A DNA stretch of 43,068 bases from Planctomycetota bacterium (GTDB taxonomy: Bacteria > Planctomycetota > UBA1135 > UBA2386), in assembly GCA_002684655.1 (NCBI GenBank), contig NYVR01000170.1, positions 1 to 43,068 of the forward strand, in the 5' to 3' direction. Position 1 is the first letter of the stretch. Each line of letters starts with the position of its first letter. A program made the translations under genes and the position numbers. Shown piece by piece: positions 8,076 through 15,706 of the stretch. The notes beneath the pieces are model-generated. The model did no database searches, was not told the DNA's origin, and saw only the letters and a program-made list of their open reading frames with translations.

Positions 8076-9217
8076 GCCCTGAGCGTCGTCGTAGCGGAGC
8101 CCTGTGGGGCGTCATCGTGGACGACCCGTTCCGTAAGCTCGTCGCCGTTGGGCTGGCGGCGCTGTTGTGGTTCTTCATCAACAGCCGCATTACGGACTCT
8201 GCTGACTACGTGCTCCCGCTCCGAGTCGTAGATCAGATGGATGTGTCCAGCGGGGATAACGAGCTGGCGATCGCGTTGCCCACAGACCGCGTCGTCAAGC
8301 AACGGTTTCTCGACGGCGATCGTGAGATCCGCAACGTCACGATTCGTGTGTCAGGGCCGCGCTACCGCATCGACGCCCTCAAAGAGGAGCCGCTGAATCT
8401 CGTCGTGCGCACGCTCTTGAACCGCGAGTGGTCGCGTCCCGGAGACGGTGAAGACGTGCAGGTGGTGGAGTTCGGGGCTGCGGATATCCGCCGTGACGTG
8501 CGTTTGCTTGAGGAGGTTGACCTTGAGATGTCTCCGCCGCTTGTCCGGTTGGAGGTGCGCGTGCAGGACAACATCGTGTTCACGGTCGGGCGCGAACAGG
8601 TTGAGTTCATGGCGGAAGGCTTCCAGAGCCGGCTGCTGCTTGAGAAGGCGGAGTTCACGCCCGCTGCGGTCAAGATCATCGGCCCAGCACGCAGCATCCA
8701 AAAGCTTGGCGAGCGCCTCGAGCGAGGGGAGCCGGTGCTGCGAGCGCAGCTGCAGGAGGCCGACACCCAAGCCACCAGCCAGCTGGTGATCGTCGACCAC
8801 GCCGAACTGAGCCTGTCCTTCGAGCAACCGGCCAGCGTCCGCGTCGAGTTGCTGCCTACACGCGACGACTACACGTTTGAGCTGCCGGTGGTCGTCGATG
8901 ACTGGAACTTGAAGAAGGGAGACCGCGGCGTTTTCCTGCCAGAGGAGCCCCGGATCGCGCTGCGAGTGAGCCTCTCCGGCCGCTTGCGCGTCGACGTCGG
9001 GGTCATCGAGAGCGAAGAGGCGCGCCAGCAGTGGGCTGAGGACAACCTGCGGCTGGTCGTTCACCTACAGCGACCCGAGGACGGGAACCGCTTTGGCGAG
9101 GTTCTGAGCCGGCCTCTGCACCTCGTGCCGATCGGGCCCCTGCTCGAGCGTACGAAGCTCGGTGAGTACAAGATCGAAGGAGCGCGTAACGTGACCCTTC
9201 GGCGCAAGGATCCATGA
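8072..9217 (+). CDS. cdaR: YbbR-domain CdaA regulator CdaR
   Basis: 381 residues starting with GTG in the overlap GTGA with cdaA. A single membrane anchor at about residues 22-42 (FRKLVAVGLAALLWFFINSR) is followed by a long extracytoplasmic beta-rich region with several YbbR-like repeats, visible in recurring elements such as NVTIRVSGPRYRIDAL and AAVKIIGPARSIQKL. YbbR proteins next to diadenylate cyclases bind the membrane part of CdaA and tune its activity. The stop overlaps the glmM start in ATGA, so translation is probably coupled. The family call rests on position and repeat pattern. Confidence 0.85.
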   Translation: MSPERRRSGALWGVIVDDPFRKLVAVGLAALLWFFINSRITDSADYVLPLRVVDQMDVSSGDNELAIALPTDRVVKQRFLDGDREIRNVTIRVSGPRYRIDALKEEPLNLVVRTLLNREWSRPGDGEDVQVVEFGAADIRRDVRLLEEVDLEMSPPLVRLEVRVQDNIVFTVGREQVEFMAEGFQSRLLLEKAEFTPAAVKIIGPARSIQKLGERLERGEPVLRAQLQEADTQATSQLVIVDHAELSLSFEQPASVRVELLPTRDDYTFELPVVVDDWNLKKGDRGVFLPEEPRIALRVSLSGRLRVDVGVIESEEARQQWAEDNLRLVVHLQRPEDGNRFGEVLSRPLHLVPIGPLLERTKLGEYKIEGARNVTLRRKDP

Positions 9218-10560
9218 GCTCGATCGAACCGATCCAGTTCGGCACCGATGGCCTGCGGGGGCGCGCAGGCCACGCGCCCATGGAACCCGAGACGCTCCGC
9301 AGGGTGGGCGCAGCGCTAGGCGTGTTGCTGCAGCGCGAAGGCGAAGGCGGGCAGCGCCGTGTGCTCTTCGGTAACGACGGCAGGGCATCTTCTTCGTGGA
9401 TCCTCGAGAGCTTGGTGCAAGGCCTCATGGCCGCCGAGGTCAGCTCTGGCTCCGTCGGGGTTGTGACGACGCCGGCGCTGGCGCTGCTGACTGCTAGCGG
9501 GCCTTACGACGCTGGGATCATGATCAGCGCGTCTCATAACCCGGCGCACGACAATGGCGTCAAGATCTTCGGCGCCGACGGCCAGAAGCTCACCAGCGAA
9601 GACGAGCGCGAGCTGGAGCGCCTCGCTAACGAACTCGCCCCAGAGTCACTTAGTGAAGCGCGCGTCAGGTCCTCGGAGAAGCTGGTCCTGCAGTATGAGG
9701 AGCTCTTGGGGCAGCGCTTCGCCGACCTCGACCTCGCCGGTCGAAAGGTGTGTGTTGACGCCGCCAACGGCGGCGGCTCGGTCATCGCGCCGCGCGTGCT
9801 CCGGATGTTTGGGGCTGATGTGGTGGAGGTCGGATGCCGGCCAGACGGGTCCAACATCAACGACGGCGTGGGCGCGTTACACCCCGAGGCTCTCGCGCCC
9901 GTCGTGCGTGAGCACGGCGCGTGCATGGGGATCTGTCTCGACGGTGACGGCGATCGCGGCATCTTCGTAGACGAGACCGGCGCCGTTCACGATGGTGATG
10001 CCGTCATGACGTTCTTCGGCGCGCGTATGCACGCCGCAGGGCAACTGCCTGGCGGCGTCGTGGCGGCTACCGTGATGAGTAATCTCGGATTGCATGAGGC
10101 GCTTCGCCATCACGGCGTCGAGGTGCGCACGATGCCAGTCGGGGATCGACACGTCGTCGCGGCGATGCGCGAGCACGGATTCGCGCTGGGCGGTGAGCAA
10201 TCTGGGCACACGCTGTTCTTGGAGCACGACCTCGTCGGTGACGGGCTATACACCGGCCTTCGGATCCTGGACGCGCTCGACGGGGGCGATATGTCGTCGG
10301 CCTTCGCAGCCTTCGAACGATTCCCGCAGCAGCTGGTAAACGTCGCGGTCCGCGCTAAGCCAGACCTGCAAAGCGTGCCTGCTGTGGTTCAGAAGCAGCG
10401 CGAGGTTGAGGATGCGTTAGGCGGACAAGGACGTCTGCTGCTGCGCTATAGCGGTACAGAACCGAAGTGTAGGGTCATGGTCGAGGCGCGTGACAAGTCG
10501 GTCTGTGACAGGCTCTGCGACGAGCTCGCAGCCGTGATCCGTTCGGAGTTGGGCGCTTGA
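9214..10560 (+). CDS. glmM: Phosphoglucosamine mutase GlmM
   Basis: 448 residues, the normal length. It converts glucosamine-6-phosphate to glucosamine-1-phosphate for UDP-GlcNAc, the precursor of peptidoglycan and lipid A. Visible motifs are the N-terminal FGTDGLRGRAG, the phosphoserine loop ISASHNP with Ser107, the metal-binding DGDGDR, the sugar-binding GGEQSGH and the phosphate-binding RYSGTEPKCRVM near the C-terminus. The start ATG overlaps the cdaR stop and its own stop overlaps the tsaB TTG start. GlmM binds and inhibits CdaA in Firmicutes, so the neighbourhood suggests the same link here. Confidence 0.97.
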   Translation: MSSIEPIQFGTDGLRGRAGHAPMEPETLRRVGAALGVLLQREGEGGQRRVLFGNDGRASSSWILESLVQGLMAAEVSSGSVGVVTTPALALLTASGPYDAGIMISASHNPAHDNGVKIFGADGQKLTSEDERELERLANELAPESLSEARVRSSEKLVLQYEELLGQRFADLDLAGRKVCVDAANGGGSVIAPRVLRMFGADVVEVGCRPDGSNINDGVGALHPEALAPVVREHGACMGICLDGDGDRGIFVDETGAVHDGDAVMTFFGARMHAAGQLPGGVVAATVMSNLGLHEALRHHGVEVRTMPVGDRHVVAAMREHGFALGGEQSGHTLFLEHDLVGDGLYTGLRILDALDGGDMSSAFAAFERFPQQLVNVAVRAKPDLQSVPAVVQKQREVEDALGGQGRLLLRYSGTEPKCRVMVEARDKSVCDRLCDELAAVIRSELGA

Positions 10561-11207
10561 GCGCCACGCTCGCAATCACCGGCAGCGATTTATGTGGTGA
10601 CGCCGCGTTCTCTGCGGCGCTGTGCGCCGACGGTGAGTTGAGCGTCGCTGCTGTACCTTCGGGTCAGCGTGGCGATCTCGCGACACTCTGCAGAGATCTC
10701 TGCGCGTCGCGAGACGTCGATCCAAGCGGCATCGACAAGGTCATCGTCGACGTCGGCCCAGGTTCGTATACAGGCCTCAGAGTCGCGGTCACCTTCGTTC
10801 GTTTGTTGGGGCAGTTCTCCTCGCTCAAGGTCGAGGGGGTCTGCAGCCTCGCGGTGTTGGCGCGCCATGTGCTCGGCAACGCCGAAGGCAGCGTCCGAAC
10901 GCTTTTGGACGCTCGTCGCGGCCGGCTTCACACTGCGCTTCACCGACACGAAGGCGGATGCGTCCGCGAAATTGAGAAGCCTCGCGCTGTGGCCGTCGAA
11001 GACGTCCTGGCGGACATTCGCGGCGACCACGTGGTCGCCGCGCCGCCAGCGCTCGCGGCGCAGCTTCAGAGTCAGCACGGCGTATCCTGCTTGACCGCGA
11101 CAGGCTGGACCGCTGCGGCGCTGCTCGTCGAAGGGCTACCGCGCTTCAGCGCGGACGCGACGGCGCTGGAGCCCCGCTATTTGATGGCCAGCTACGCTGA
11201 GAGCTAG
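10557..11207 (+). CDS. tsaB: tRNA threonylcarbamoyladenosine protein TsaB
   Basis: 216 residues with an ASKHA-fold N-terminal half. The motif VDVGPGSYTGLRVAV (about 64-78) is the TsaB signature, and KVEGVCSLAVLA follows as in E. coli YeaZ. TsaB partners TsaD and TsaE in making t6A at position 37 of ANN-decoding tRNAs. Translation appears to start at TTG 10557, overlapping the glmM stop by four bases. tsaD and tsaE are not in the window. The C-terminal half is weakly conserved, as is usual. Confidence 0.9.
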   Translation: MSATLAITGSDLCGDAAFSAALCADGELSVAAVPSGQRGDLATLCRDLCASRDVDPSGIDKVIVDVGPGSYTGLRVAVTFVRLLGQFSSLKVEGVCSLAVLARHVLGNAEGSVRTLLDARRGRLHTALHRHEGGCVREIEKPRAVAVEDVLADIRGDHVVAAPPALAAQLQSQHGVSCLTATGWTAAALLVEGLPRFSADATALEPRYLMASYAES

Positions 11208-11210
11208 TCG

Positions 11211-11732
11211 ATGCGTGTGTTCCGTACAATCTGGTTGTTGCACAGGTGGTTGGGGGTCGCTGCTGGGATCATTCTGATGATGGTCTCGGCGACTGGCTTC
11301 CTGTTGCTGATTAAGAAGGACTACGCCTGGATCCAGCCTCCGGCCATGACTTGCGCCGAAGGCGGCGTCGCTGAACTCCAGCCGCTGCCGAAGGTCTACG
11401 AGGCAGTGTTTGCGTTGGGACTCCCCGAGCTCCAGACGGAGGAGGACATCGCCCGGATCGACTTTCGACCAAGGAAGAACCTGCACAAGGTGCTGAGTAA
11501 GCACGCCAACGTGGAGGTGCAGGTCTGCGCGATTACTCTCGCAACGAGCGCTCCGCGCATACGGCGTAGTGACTGGATTGAGACGCTGCACGACGGATCT
11601 TTTTTCGGCGACTTCGCACACGACCGCGTGATGCCGTTCGTGGCGTTCCTGCTGATGTTCCTTTCCGGCAGCGGCTACGTCATGTGGGCGGTGCCGAAGT
11701 GGAAGAAGTGGCGCAGGCGACGTGCCAGCTGA
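11211..11732 (+). CDS. PepSY-associated transmembrane protein
   Basis: 173 residues starting 3 nt after tsaB. The N-terminus IWLLHRWLGVAAGIILMMVS then TGF is typical of PepSY-associated membrane proteins, with a helix at about 14-34. A soluble loop of about 100 residues follows, then ETLHDGSFFGDFAHD and a second helix at about 143-162, ending in a Lys/Arg-rich tail (KWKKWRRRRAS). Many relatives accompany iron uptake or reductase systems, but the gene context here gives no such link. It ends the ftsH-tsaB run and faces the minus-strand cluster with only 19 nt between stops. Confidence 0.75.
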   Translation: MRVFRTIWLLHRWLGVAAGIILMMVSATGFLLLIKKDYAWIQPPAMTCAEGGVAELQPLPKVYEAVFALGLPELQTEEDIARIDFRPRKNLHKVLSKHANVEVQVCAITLATSAPRIRRSDWIETLHDGSFFGDFAHDRVMPFVAFLLMFLSGSGYVMWAVPKWKKWRRRRAS

Positions 11733-11751
11733 ACGCGCTGTCTAGAGTGGC

Positions 11752-12177
11752 TCACCAGAGCAGCGCCGCCGCAATCGCGCATCGGCCGGTCCACAGCGCA
11801 GTGCGGATCCAGTTGCTCAGCACGAGTCGCCGCCAAGCGCCGCGGTCAAACCCCGCTGAGAGCCGCGCGTGACAAGGCACCTGAATCGTGAATGTTGACA
11901 GCCAGATTGCGATGACCATGCCCAGGCCCGCTGTCGTAATCGTCTCCGCCTCTGCAGGTGCTTTCAGCGCTAACCACCCCGCGAGGCCTAACTCCGCGAA
12001 CATCGGCGGCAGAACGACCCACGTCGTCCGGGCTGTGTGGCGCTCTTCGTAGCTACGAAAAGCGCGGTCGCCGACGCCGGCGAAGAGCGGGTAGTGCACG
12101 ATCTGCACGAACCAGATCAAGCCGGTCATGTAAGCGGTCGCGATCAAGTGCAAGACCGTCAACTGGGTGAACGTCAT
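11752..12177 (-). CDS. Small four-helix membrane protein, unknown function
   Basis: 141 residues with four hydrophobic segments. Recognisable features are the first helix region LIWFVQIVHYPLFAGVG, a charged loop YEERHTARTTWVV, and a C-terminal NWIRTALWTGRC. I have the impression of a conserved uncharacterised bacterial membrane family with this HYPLF...RHTxRT layout, but cannot name it. I placed the start at ATG 12177; a TTG immediately before it is also open. It follows the gene at 12193-12597 by 15 nt. Confidence 0.7.
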   Translation of the reverse strand: MTFTQLTVLHLIATAYMTGLIWFVQIVHYPLFAGVGDRAFRSYEERHTARTTWVVLPPMFAELGLAGWLALKAPAEAETITTAGLGMVIAIWLSTFTIQVPCHARLSAGFDRGAWRRLVLSNWIRTALWTGRCAIAAALLW

Positions 12178-12192
12178 CAAGGAATTGCGGGG

Positions 12193-12597
12193 TCAGCGCG
12201 CGCCGCGGTGGTGGCGCAACGCGTGCACGAGGATGCCCGTAAAGGGGGCCCACCAGATCAGATCATTGGTGATGATTAACCATCCGGACCGCCACGGGAG
12301 GTCGCCTTTGAGCGCAGCGTCAAAAAAGCCGATCGGCCCGAACACCTTGCCGAGCATGCCGACCAACACGATGGGCCAGTGCCGCAGTGGGCGCCGCGCG
12401 GCGCAAGCGTAGCCGACGCCGTAGACGCCGACGATCATGCCGACACACTGCCAGACGAACAGCTTTTCGGGCACCGGCATACCGCCGATTACGAACCACT
12501 GCGACGGGAATAGCACGGCCCATGCTCCGAAGGCGACGTTGTAAACGGCGGCCGCCCACAGGACCCGCCGAGCCCAGGATGGGCCTTGCTCTTGCAT
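12193..12597 (-). CDS. Small four-helix membrane protein, unknown function
   Basis: 134 residues with four predicted membrane helices (about 10-28, 42-62, 74-92 and 108-126). The motif FGAWAVLFP followed by GKVFGPIGFFDAA and NDLIWWAPF gives it a distinctive look. It resembles small alkyl-chain membrane proteins often annotated only as hypothetical. The ATG at 12597 lies 48 nt after the CAAX-protease gene, and the next gene starts 15 nt after its stop, so it may be read through from the upstream operon. Confidence 0.7.
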   Translation of the reverse strand: MQEQGPSWARRVLWAAAVYNVAFGAWAVLFPSQWFVIGGMPVPEKLFVWQCVGMIVGVYGVGYACAARRPLRHWPIVLVGMLGKVFGPIGFFDAALKGDLPWRSGWLIITNDLIWWAPFTGILVHALRHHRGAR

Positions 12598-12645
12598 GCA
12601 CCTAGTTTCGCTATTGGGCGACCGCGGATGCAGGGCCCTGCGCGG

Positions 12646-13653
12646 TCAGGTCTCTAGCCAGACCAGCGCGCCGTTGTAGAGGAAGTGCATGAGCATGCAC
12701 GGCAGCAGGCTGTTTGAGCGTTCGCGTAACCACCCGAGATATAGGCCGAGGCTCAGATGGATCGGGAGGACCGCGGGCGCGCCGTGGACGATCGCGAAGG
12801 CGGCAGCGGTCACAAACAGTCCCTGAAACCGTCCGAACAACGCCATCAGCCGCCCTTGGAGCATGCCGCGGAAAATCAACTCCTCCAGCATCGCTGGCGT
12901 AGCTGCGATCACAAACAAGGCAGCAGGGAGGCCCAGCTTCTGAACCAAGGACGTCATGCCTTCATCTGCCGCCGGCAGGACGGCTTCGAGGCCCTTGGCG
13001 TATAGGGTCGCGGCGCCAACCGAGACAGCGGCTATAGCAGCGGCTTCTACGAAGAAAGTTGGTCTCGCTAGGCGGATACCCACCGTGCCGTACGGGCCAG
13101 CCCAACCGATGACGAGCGCGACCAGCGTGCCGGAGGCGAGGCTAGCGAACGGCAGCAACAGCTCGAATTCTTGACCAGCTGTGAGCAGCCATACGACGAT
13201 TTGTGGGGTCAGCAGCGCGGCCATCAGCAGCGCGAACTCCAGGGTCGTTCGGTTGTTCCAGCGTTGTCGGTTGGTGTTGCTGGCGCGCCGCATGGATCCT
13301 GGCGCCATCGGCGCGTTAACGGGTATCTCGGTGTAGATCACGTCGCCGTCGCGTTCGTCGCCAGGCATCATGATCATTCCGCGCCGGTCGAGTTGGCTGC
13401 GGCTTGCGTTGATCGTTACCGGCATCTCTGGGTCGGGAATGCCCGCGGGCAGCGCAGCAACCGCGTGGTCAGGCGCCTTCGCTGGGATCGATAGCCACGC
13501 TCCGCAGGCGCAGCGGAGGCGAAAGCCGCGCAGTCGATCTTGAATGCGCCAGCGCGTCTGGCAAGCGACGCAAGAGAGTTCGATCGACTCCTCGGCCTTG
13601 AGCTCTCGTCCTTCGGGCCACTGGCGCAGCTGCTGTTCGCGCGGCTCGCTCAC
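12646..13653 (-). CDS. CPBP (CAAX-type) intramembrane protease with N-terminal zinc ribbon
   Basis: 335 residues from the GTG at 13653, which overlaps the upstream stop in GTGA; the frame is open further upstream but that part lies over another gene. An N-terminal putative zinc ribbon has Cys28, Cys31, Cys48 and Cys50 (CVACQ and CACG). A linker of about 80 residues leads to six or so membrane helices. The CPBP/Abi motifs are present: EELIFRG with Glu257 and Glu258, VHGAP with His290, and MHFLYNG with His323 and Asn327. Such proteases cleave membrane proteins or peptides, and many CPBP genes sit with bacteriocin or protein-maturation loci. The ribbon fused to a CPBP protease is unusual to me. 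It is the last of four overlapping genes. Confidence 0.88.
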   Translation of the reverse strand: MSEPREQQLRQWPEGRELKAEESIELSCVACQTRWRIQDRLRGFRLRCACGAWLSIPAKAPDHAVAALPAGIPDPEMPVTINASRSQLDRRGMIMMPGDERDGDVIYTEIPVNAPMAPGSMRRASNTNRQRWNNRTTLEFALLMAALLTPQIVVWLLTAGQEFELLLPFASLASGTLVALVIGWAGPYGTVGIRLARPTFFVEAAAIAAVSVGAATLYAKGLEAVLPAADEGMTSLVQKLGLPAALFVIAATPAMLEELIFRGMLQGRLMALFGRFQGLFVTAAAFAIVHGAPAVLPIHLSLGLYLGWLRERSNSLLPCMLMHFLYNGALVWLET

Positions 13654-14579
13654 TTTGGTTGCTTCGCGTTTTTCTTCGCCTTGCTGAGGGCCAACCGCAT
13701 GACTGCGCCGCTCCTGTGGCCGTCGATCGACACGGCGGCGGCGTTTTCTGGATCTGTCAGGAGATCTCGGAGAGACGCCGAACTCTGAGCGAGGACTTGG
13801 CCCTGCTCGCTCAAGAGGTGAACGAACACCTCGTCGCCGTCCCCTATGACTCTGCACGCCGCTTGCGCTGTGAGCGTCTGGCTGGCGTCCTTGCGCGCCC
13901 TCAGCGCGGCAGGGGTCGCTGGATAGCCTGCGCCGCGTGTCAAGTTGACCTTGTACGTGCCCCAAGAGCGCTGAACATCGACTTGGATCATGTCATCGAA
14001 CGGGCCTGTGTCGGTCTCAAGGGTCTCGGCGCGCGCTGCCAAGACCCGGTCGATATAACCCGACTGCCACGCGTATATGACCCCGACGATCAGTAGCAGC
14101 GGCGCGACCAAGAACAGCTCTTTGCGGCGCATGCCAAGCGTCGCATCTTCGGGGAGCCCTGGTATGTCTGAAAAGTCCTGCGCTGATTTCGATCGCCTGC
14201 GTGAGATCGCCTCGACGACGTGGTCGCGCACGACGAACATCGTCTCGACGACATCGCCCTCGTAGACCAACTTACATCGCAGCGTTGTCTCGATGCTGCC
14301 TAGTTTCGATGCGTCTACGATCGCCTGGAGGCTATCAAGGAAGTTTGACTGCGCGGCTTCGTCGAAGTTGGTTGGGTCGACATACGTCTCGCTCGGCAGG
14401 AGGTTGAAGCGCCCGCCGGTAATCTCGAGTCGGTAGTCGCCTGCGCCGCATCCGCATAGTCTCCGCGCTGCTTCGCGGAGCGCGGCGCTGTCGCTGACGC
14501 GCCCGTCCAAGATCCCGTCTACGGTCAGCGCTTTTGGTGGTGCGCTCAGGTGCGGGGGGCTGTGCTGGTCGTTTGTCAC
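13650..14579 (-). CDS. Membrane-anchored protein of unknown function
   Basis: 309 residues with a GTG start that overlaps the stop of the GYF_2 gene by four bases. There is no signal peptide. A cytoplasmic N-terminal domain (about 15-150) contains VDGILDGRVSDSAALREAA and a beta-rich stretch. One membrane helix at about 172-190 (ELFLVAPLLLIVGVIYAW) is followed by an outer domain of about 115 residues ending in a Lys-rich tail. I do not recognise the family. Its coupling to the GYF_2 protein and the CPBP protease suggests a shared membrane function. Confidence 0.75.
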   Translation of the reverse strand: MTNDQHSPPHLSAPPKALTVDGILDGRVSDSAALREAARRLCGCGAGDYRLEITGGRFNLLPSETYVDPTNFDEAAQSNFLDSLQAIVDASKLGSIETTLRCKLVYEGDVVETMFVVRDHVVEAISRRRSKSAQDFSDIPGLPEDATLGMRRKELFLVAPLLLIVGVIYAWQSGYIDRVLAARAETLETDTGPFDDMIQVDVQRSWGTYKVNLTRGAGYPATPAALRARKDASQTLTAQAACRVIGDGDEVFVHLLSEQGQVLAQSSASLRDLLTDPENAAAVSIDGHRSGAVMRLALSKAKKNAKQPK

Positions 14580-15142
14580 TCTTGTTCTCCTGAGAACGGT
14601 TGCATCCGTCCTACGGGCATCCAGTCAGGCATCCCCTCGCTCCACACCAGCGTGTCGTCGTCGATCGCAGATGTCAGCAGCAAATGCTGCAGGGTCTTCG
14701 TCGAGACGGGGCCTTGGCGCTCATTGTCACGCGCGTAGAACCACTGCGTCTCGTTCGAGATCTGCGGCATAGGTCCAGCCGTCGGCAGCGCGGGGGGCGT
14801 AGATGTGTCTAAGCCCAGCGCTTCGTCGTGCACGTTGAGCCGCCGCTCAATGTTCGAGTGCCGAGAGTCGGCGACTTGGCGCTCTTTGGCGATCTGCTCG
14901 CGCAGCTTGCGTTGCTCAAGCGTTCGGCGCCGGTCTCGCTCTTCCTCTATCTTCAGATCGGGGAGGCTGAGCACCAGGATCATCCCGATACAGTCGAGGG
15001 CGAAGCCGATGAAGAACCACCCGGTCGCGTTGCGGCCTCGGCTTTGCGCGATGATGGCGCAGATCACACCAAAGATGGCCTTCGAAACGATGGTGATCAG
15101 AACGAGGACTACGTCTTCCGTATTCGCGAGCATCGCAACCAT
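14576..15142 (-). CDS. Membrane protein with C-terminal GYF_2 domain
   Basis: 188 residues. Two membrane helices (about 8-32 and 42-61), a charged Arg/Glu-rich coiled coil (about 64-105), a linker, then a GYF_2 (DUF4339) domain at about 134-178: WFYARDNERQGPVS and LVWSEGMPDWMPV. GYF_2 domains are thought to bind proline-rich peptides or to act as adaptors, usually facing the cytoplasm. The ATG is 6 nt after the DUF2752 stop and the stop overlaps the next start. DUF2752 and GYF_2 proteins often travel together in Planctomycetes and Bacteroidetes, as I recall. Confidence 0.85.
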   Translation of the reverse strand: MVAMLANTEDVVLVLITIVSKAIFGVICAIIAQSRGRNATGWFFIGFALDCIGMILVLSLPDLKIEEERDRRRTLEQRKLREQIAKERQVADSRHSNIERRLNVHDEALGLDTSTPPALPTAGPMPQISNETQWFYARDNERQGPVSTKTLQHLLLTSAIDDDTLVWSEGMPDWMPVGRMQPFSGEQE

Positions 15143-15148
15143 GACGAG

Positions 15149-15619
15149 CTAGGTGTGGAGGAAATATCGGAGGGCCCATCCGCCTAGCACGGCGCCGATA
15201 AAAAGCCGTTGCCCAGCACGGCGTAGGGCGTGGTGGTAGCTGGCGACGCGCCCGCGTCTAAGTATGTCCAGGTGAACGAACAAGGTCGCAGGTAGTAAGC
15301 ATGCGACCGCAATCCCGCCTGGATGAAACGACCACGCAGCGTAGATCTGCCCTTGGAGCGTCGCCGCAGTGCTGCGCACGAGGCCGCAGCCTGGGCAGTT
15401 CAAGGGGCCGACGCAGGCGCCTAGCGGGCACATGGGGCCGCGCAGCCCGAACCACGTCGCGGCGTCCGCGGACACCTCGGCCGTACATCCTAGCAAGAGG
15501 CCTGCAGCCGCCATCCCGGACCACGCCACGTTCGGCAGGTGGGAATGAGTCTCTGCGCTCGAAGGGCCGGCTTTGTCGCACACACCCTGAATCGGACGCC
15601 GTCTCCCGAGAATCTGCAA
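15149..15619 (-). CDS. DUF2752 membrane protein
   Basis: Up to 156 residues. The core CPLGACVGPLNCPGCGLVRS matches the DUF2752 signature CPxxxxTGxxCPGCGxTR. It is followed by WSFHPGGIAVACLLP and a further helix. The family is of unknown function. The first possible start is TTG 15619; GTG 15583, GTG 15529 or ATG 15514 are alternatives and the last two would begin just before the first membrane helix. None has a clear ribosome binding site. It heads the four-gene run down to the CPBP protease and begins 87 nt after the pyrG stop. Confidence 0.8.
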   Translation of the reverse strand: MQILGRRRPIQGVCDKAGPSSAETHSHLPNVAWSGMAAAGLLLGCTAEVSADAATWFGLRGPMCPLGACVGPLNCPGCGLVRSTAATLQGQIYAAWSFHPGGIAVACLLPATLFVHLDILRRGRVASYHHALRRAGQRLFIGAVLGGWALRYFLHT

Positions 15620-15706
15620 GCCCAGAGAAGGCTGATAGCGTCACGCGATCCGTCGCCCCGGGCGGCGCGCCGCGTGCGTGGCCAAGTCCGGGTCGCCTCG
15701 TGCCCT

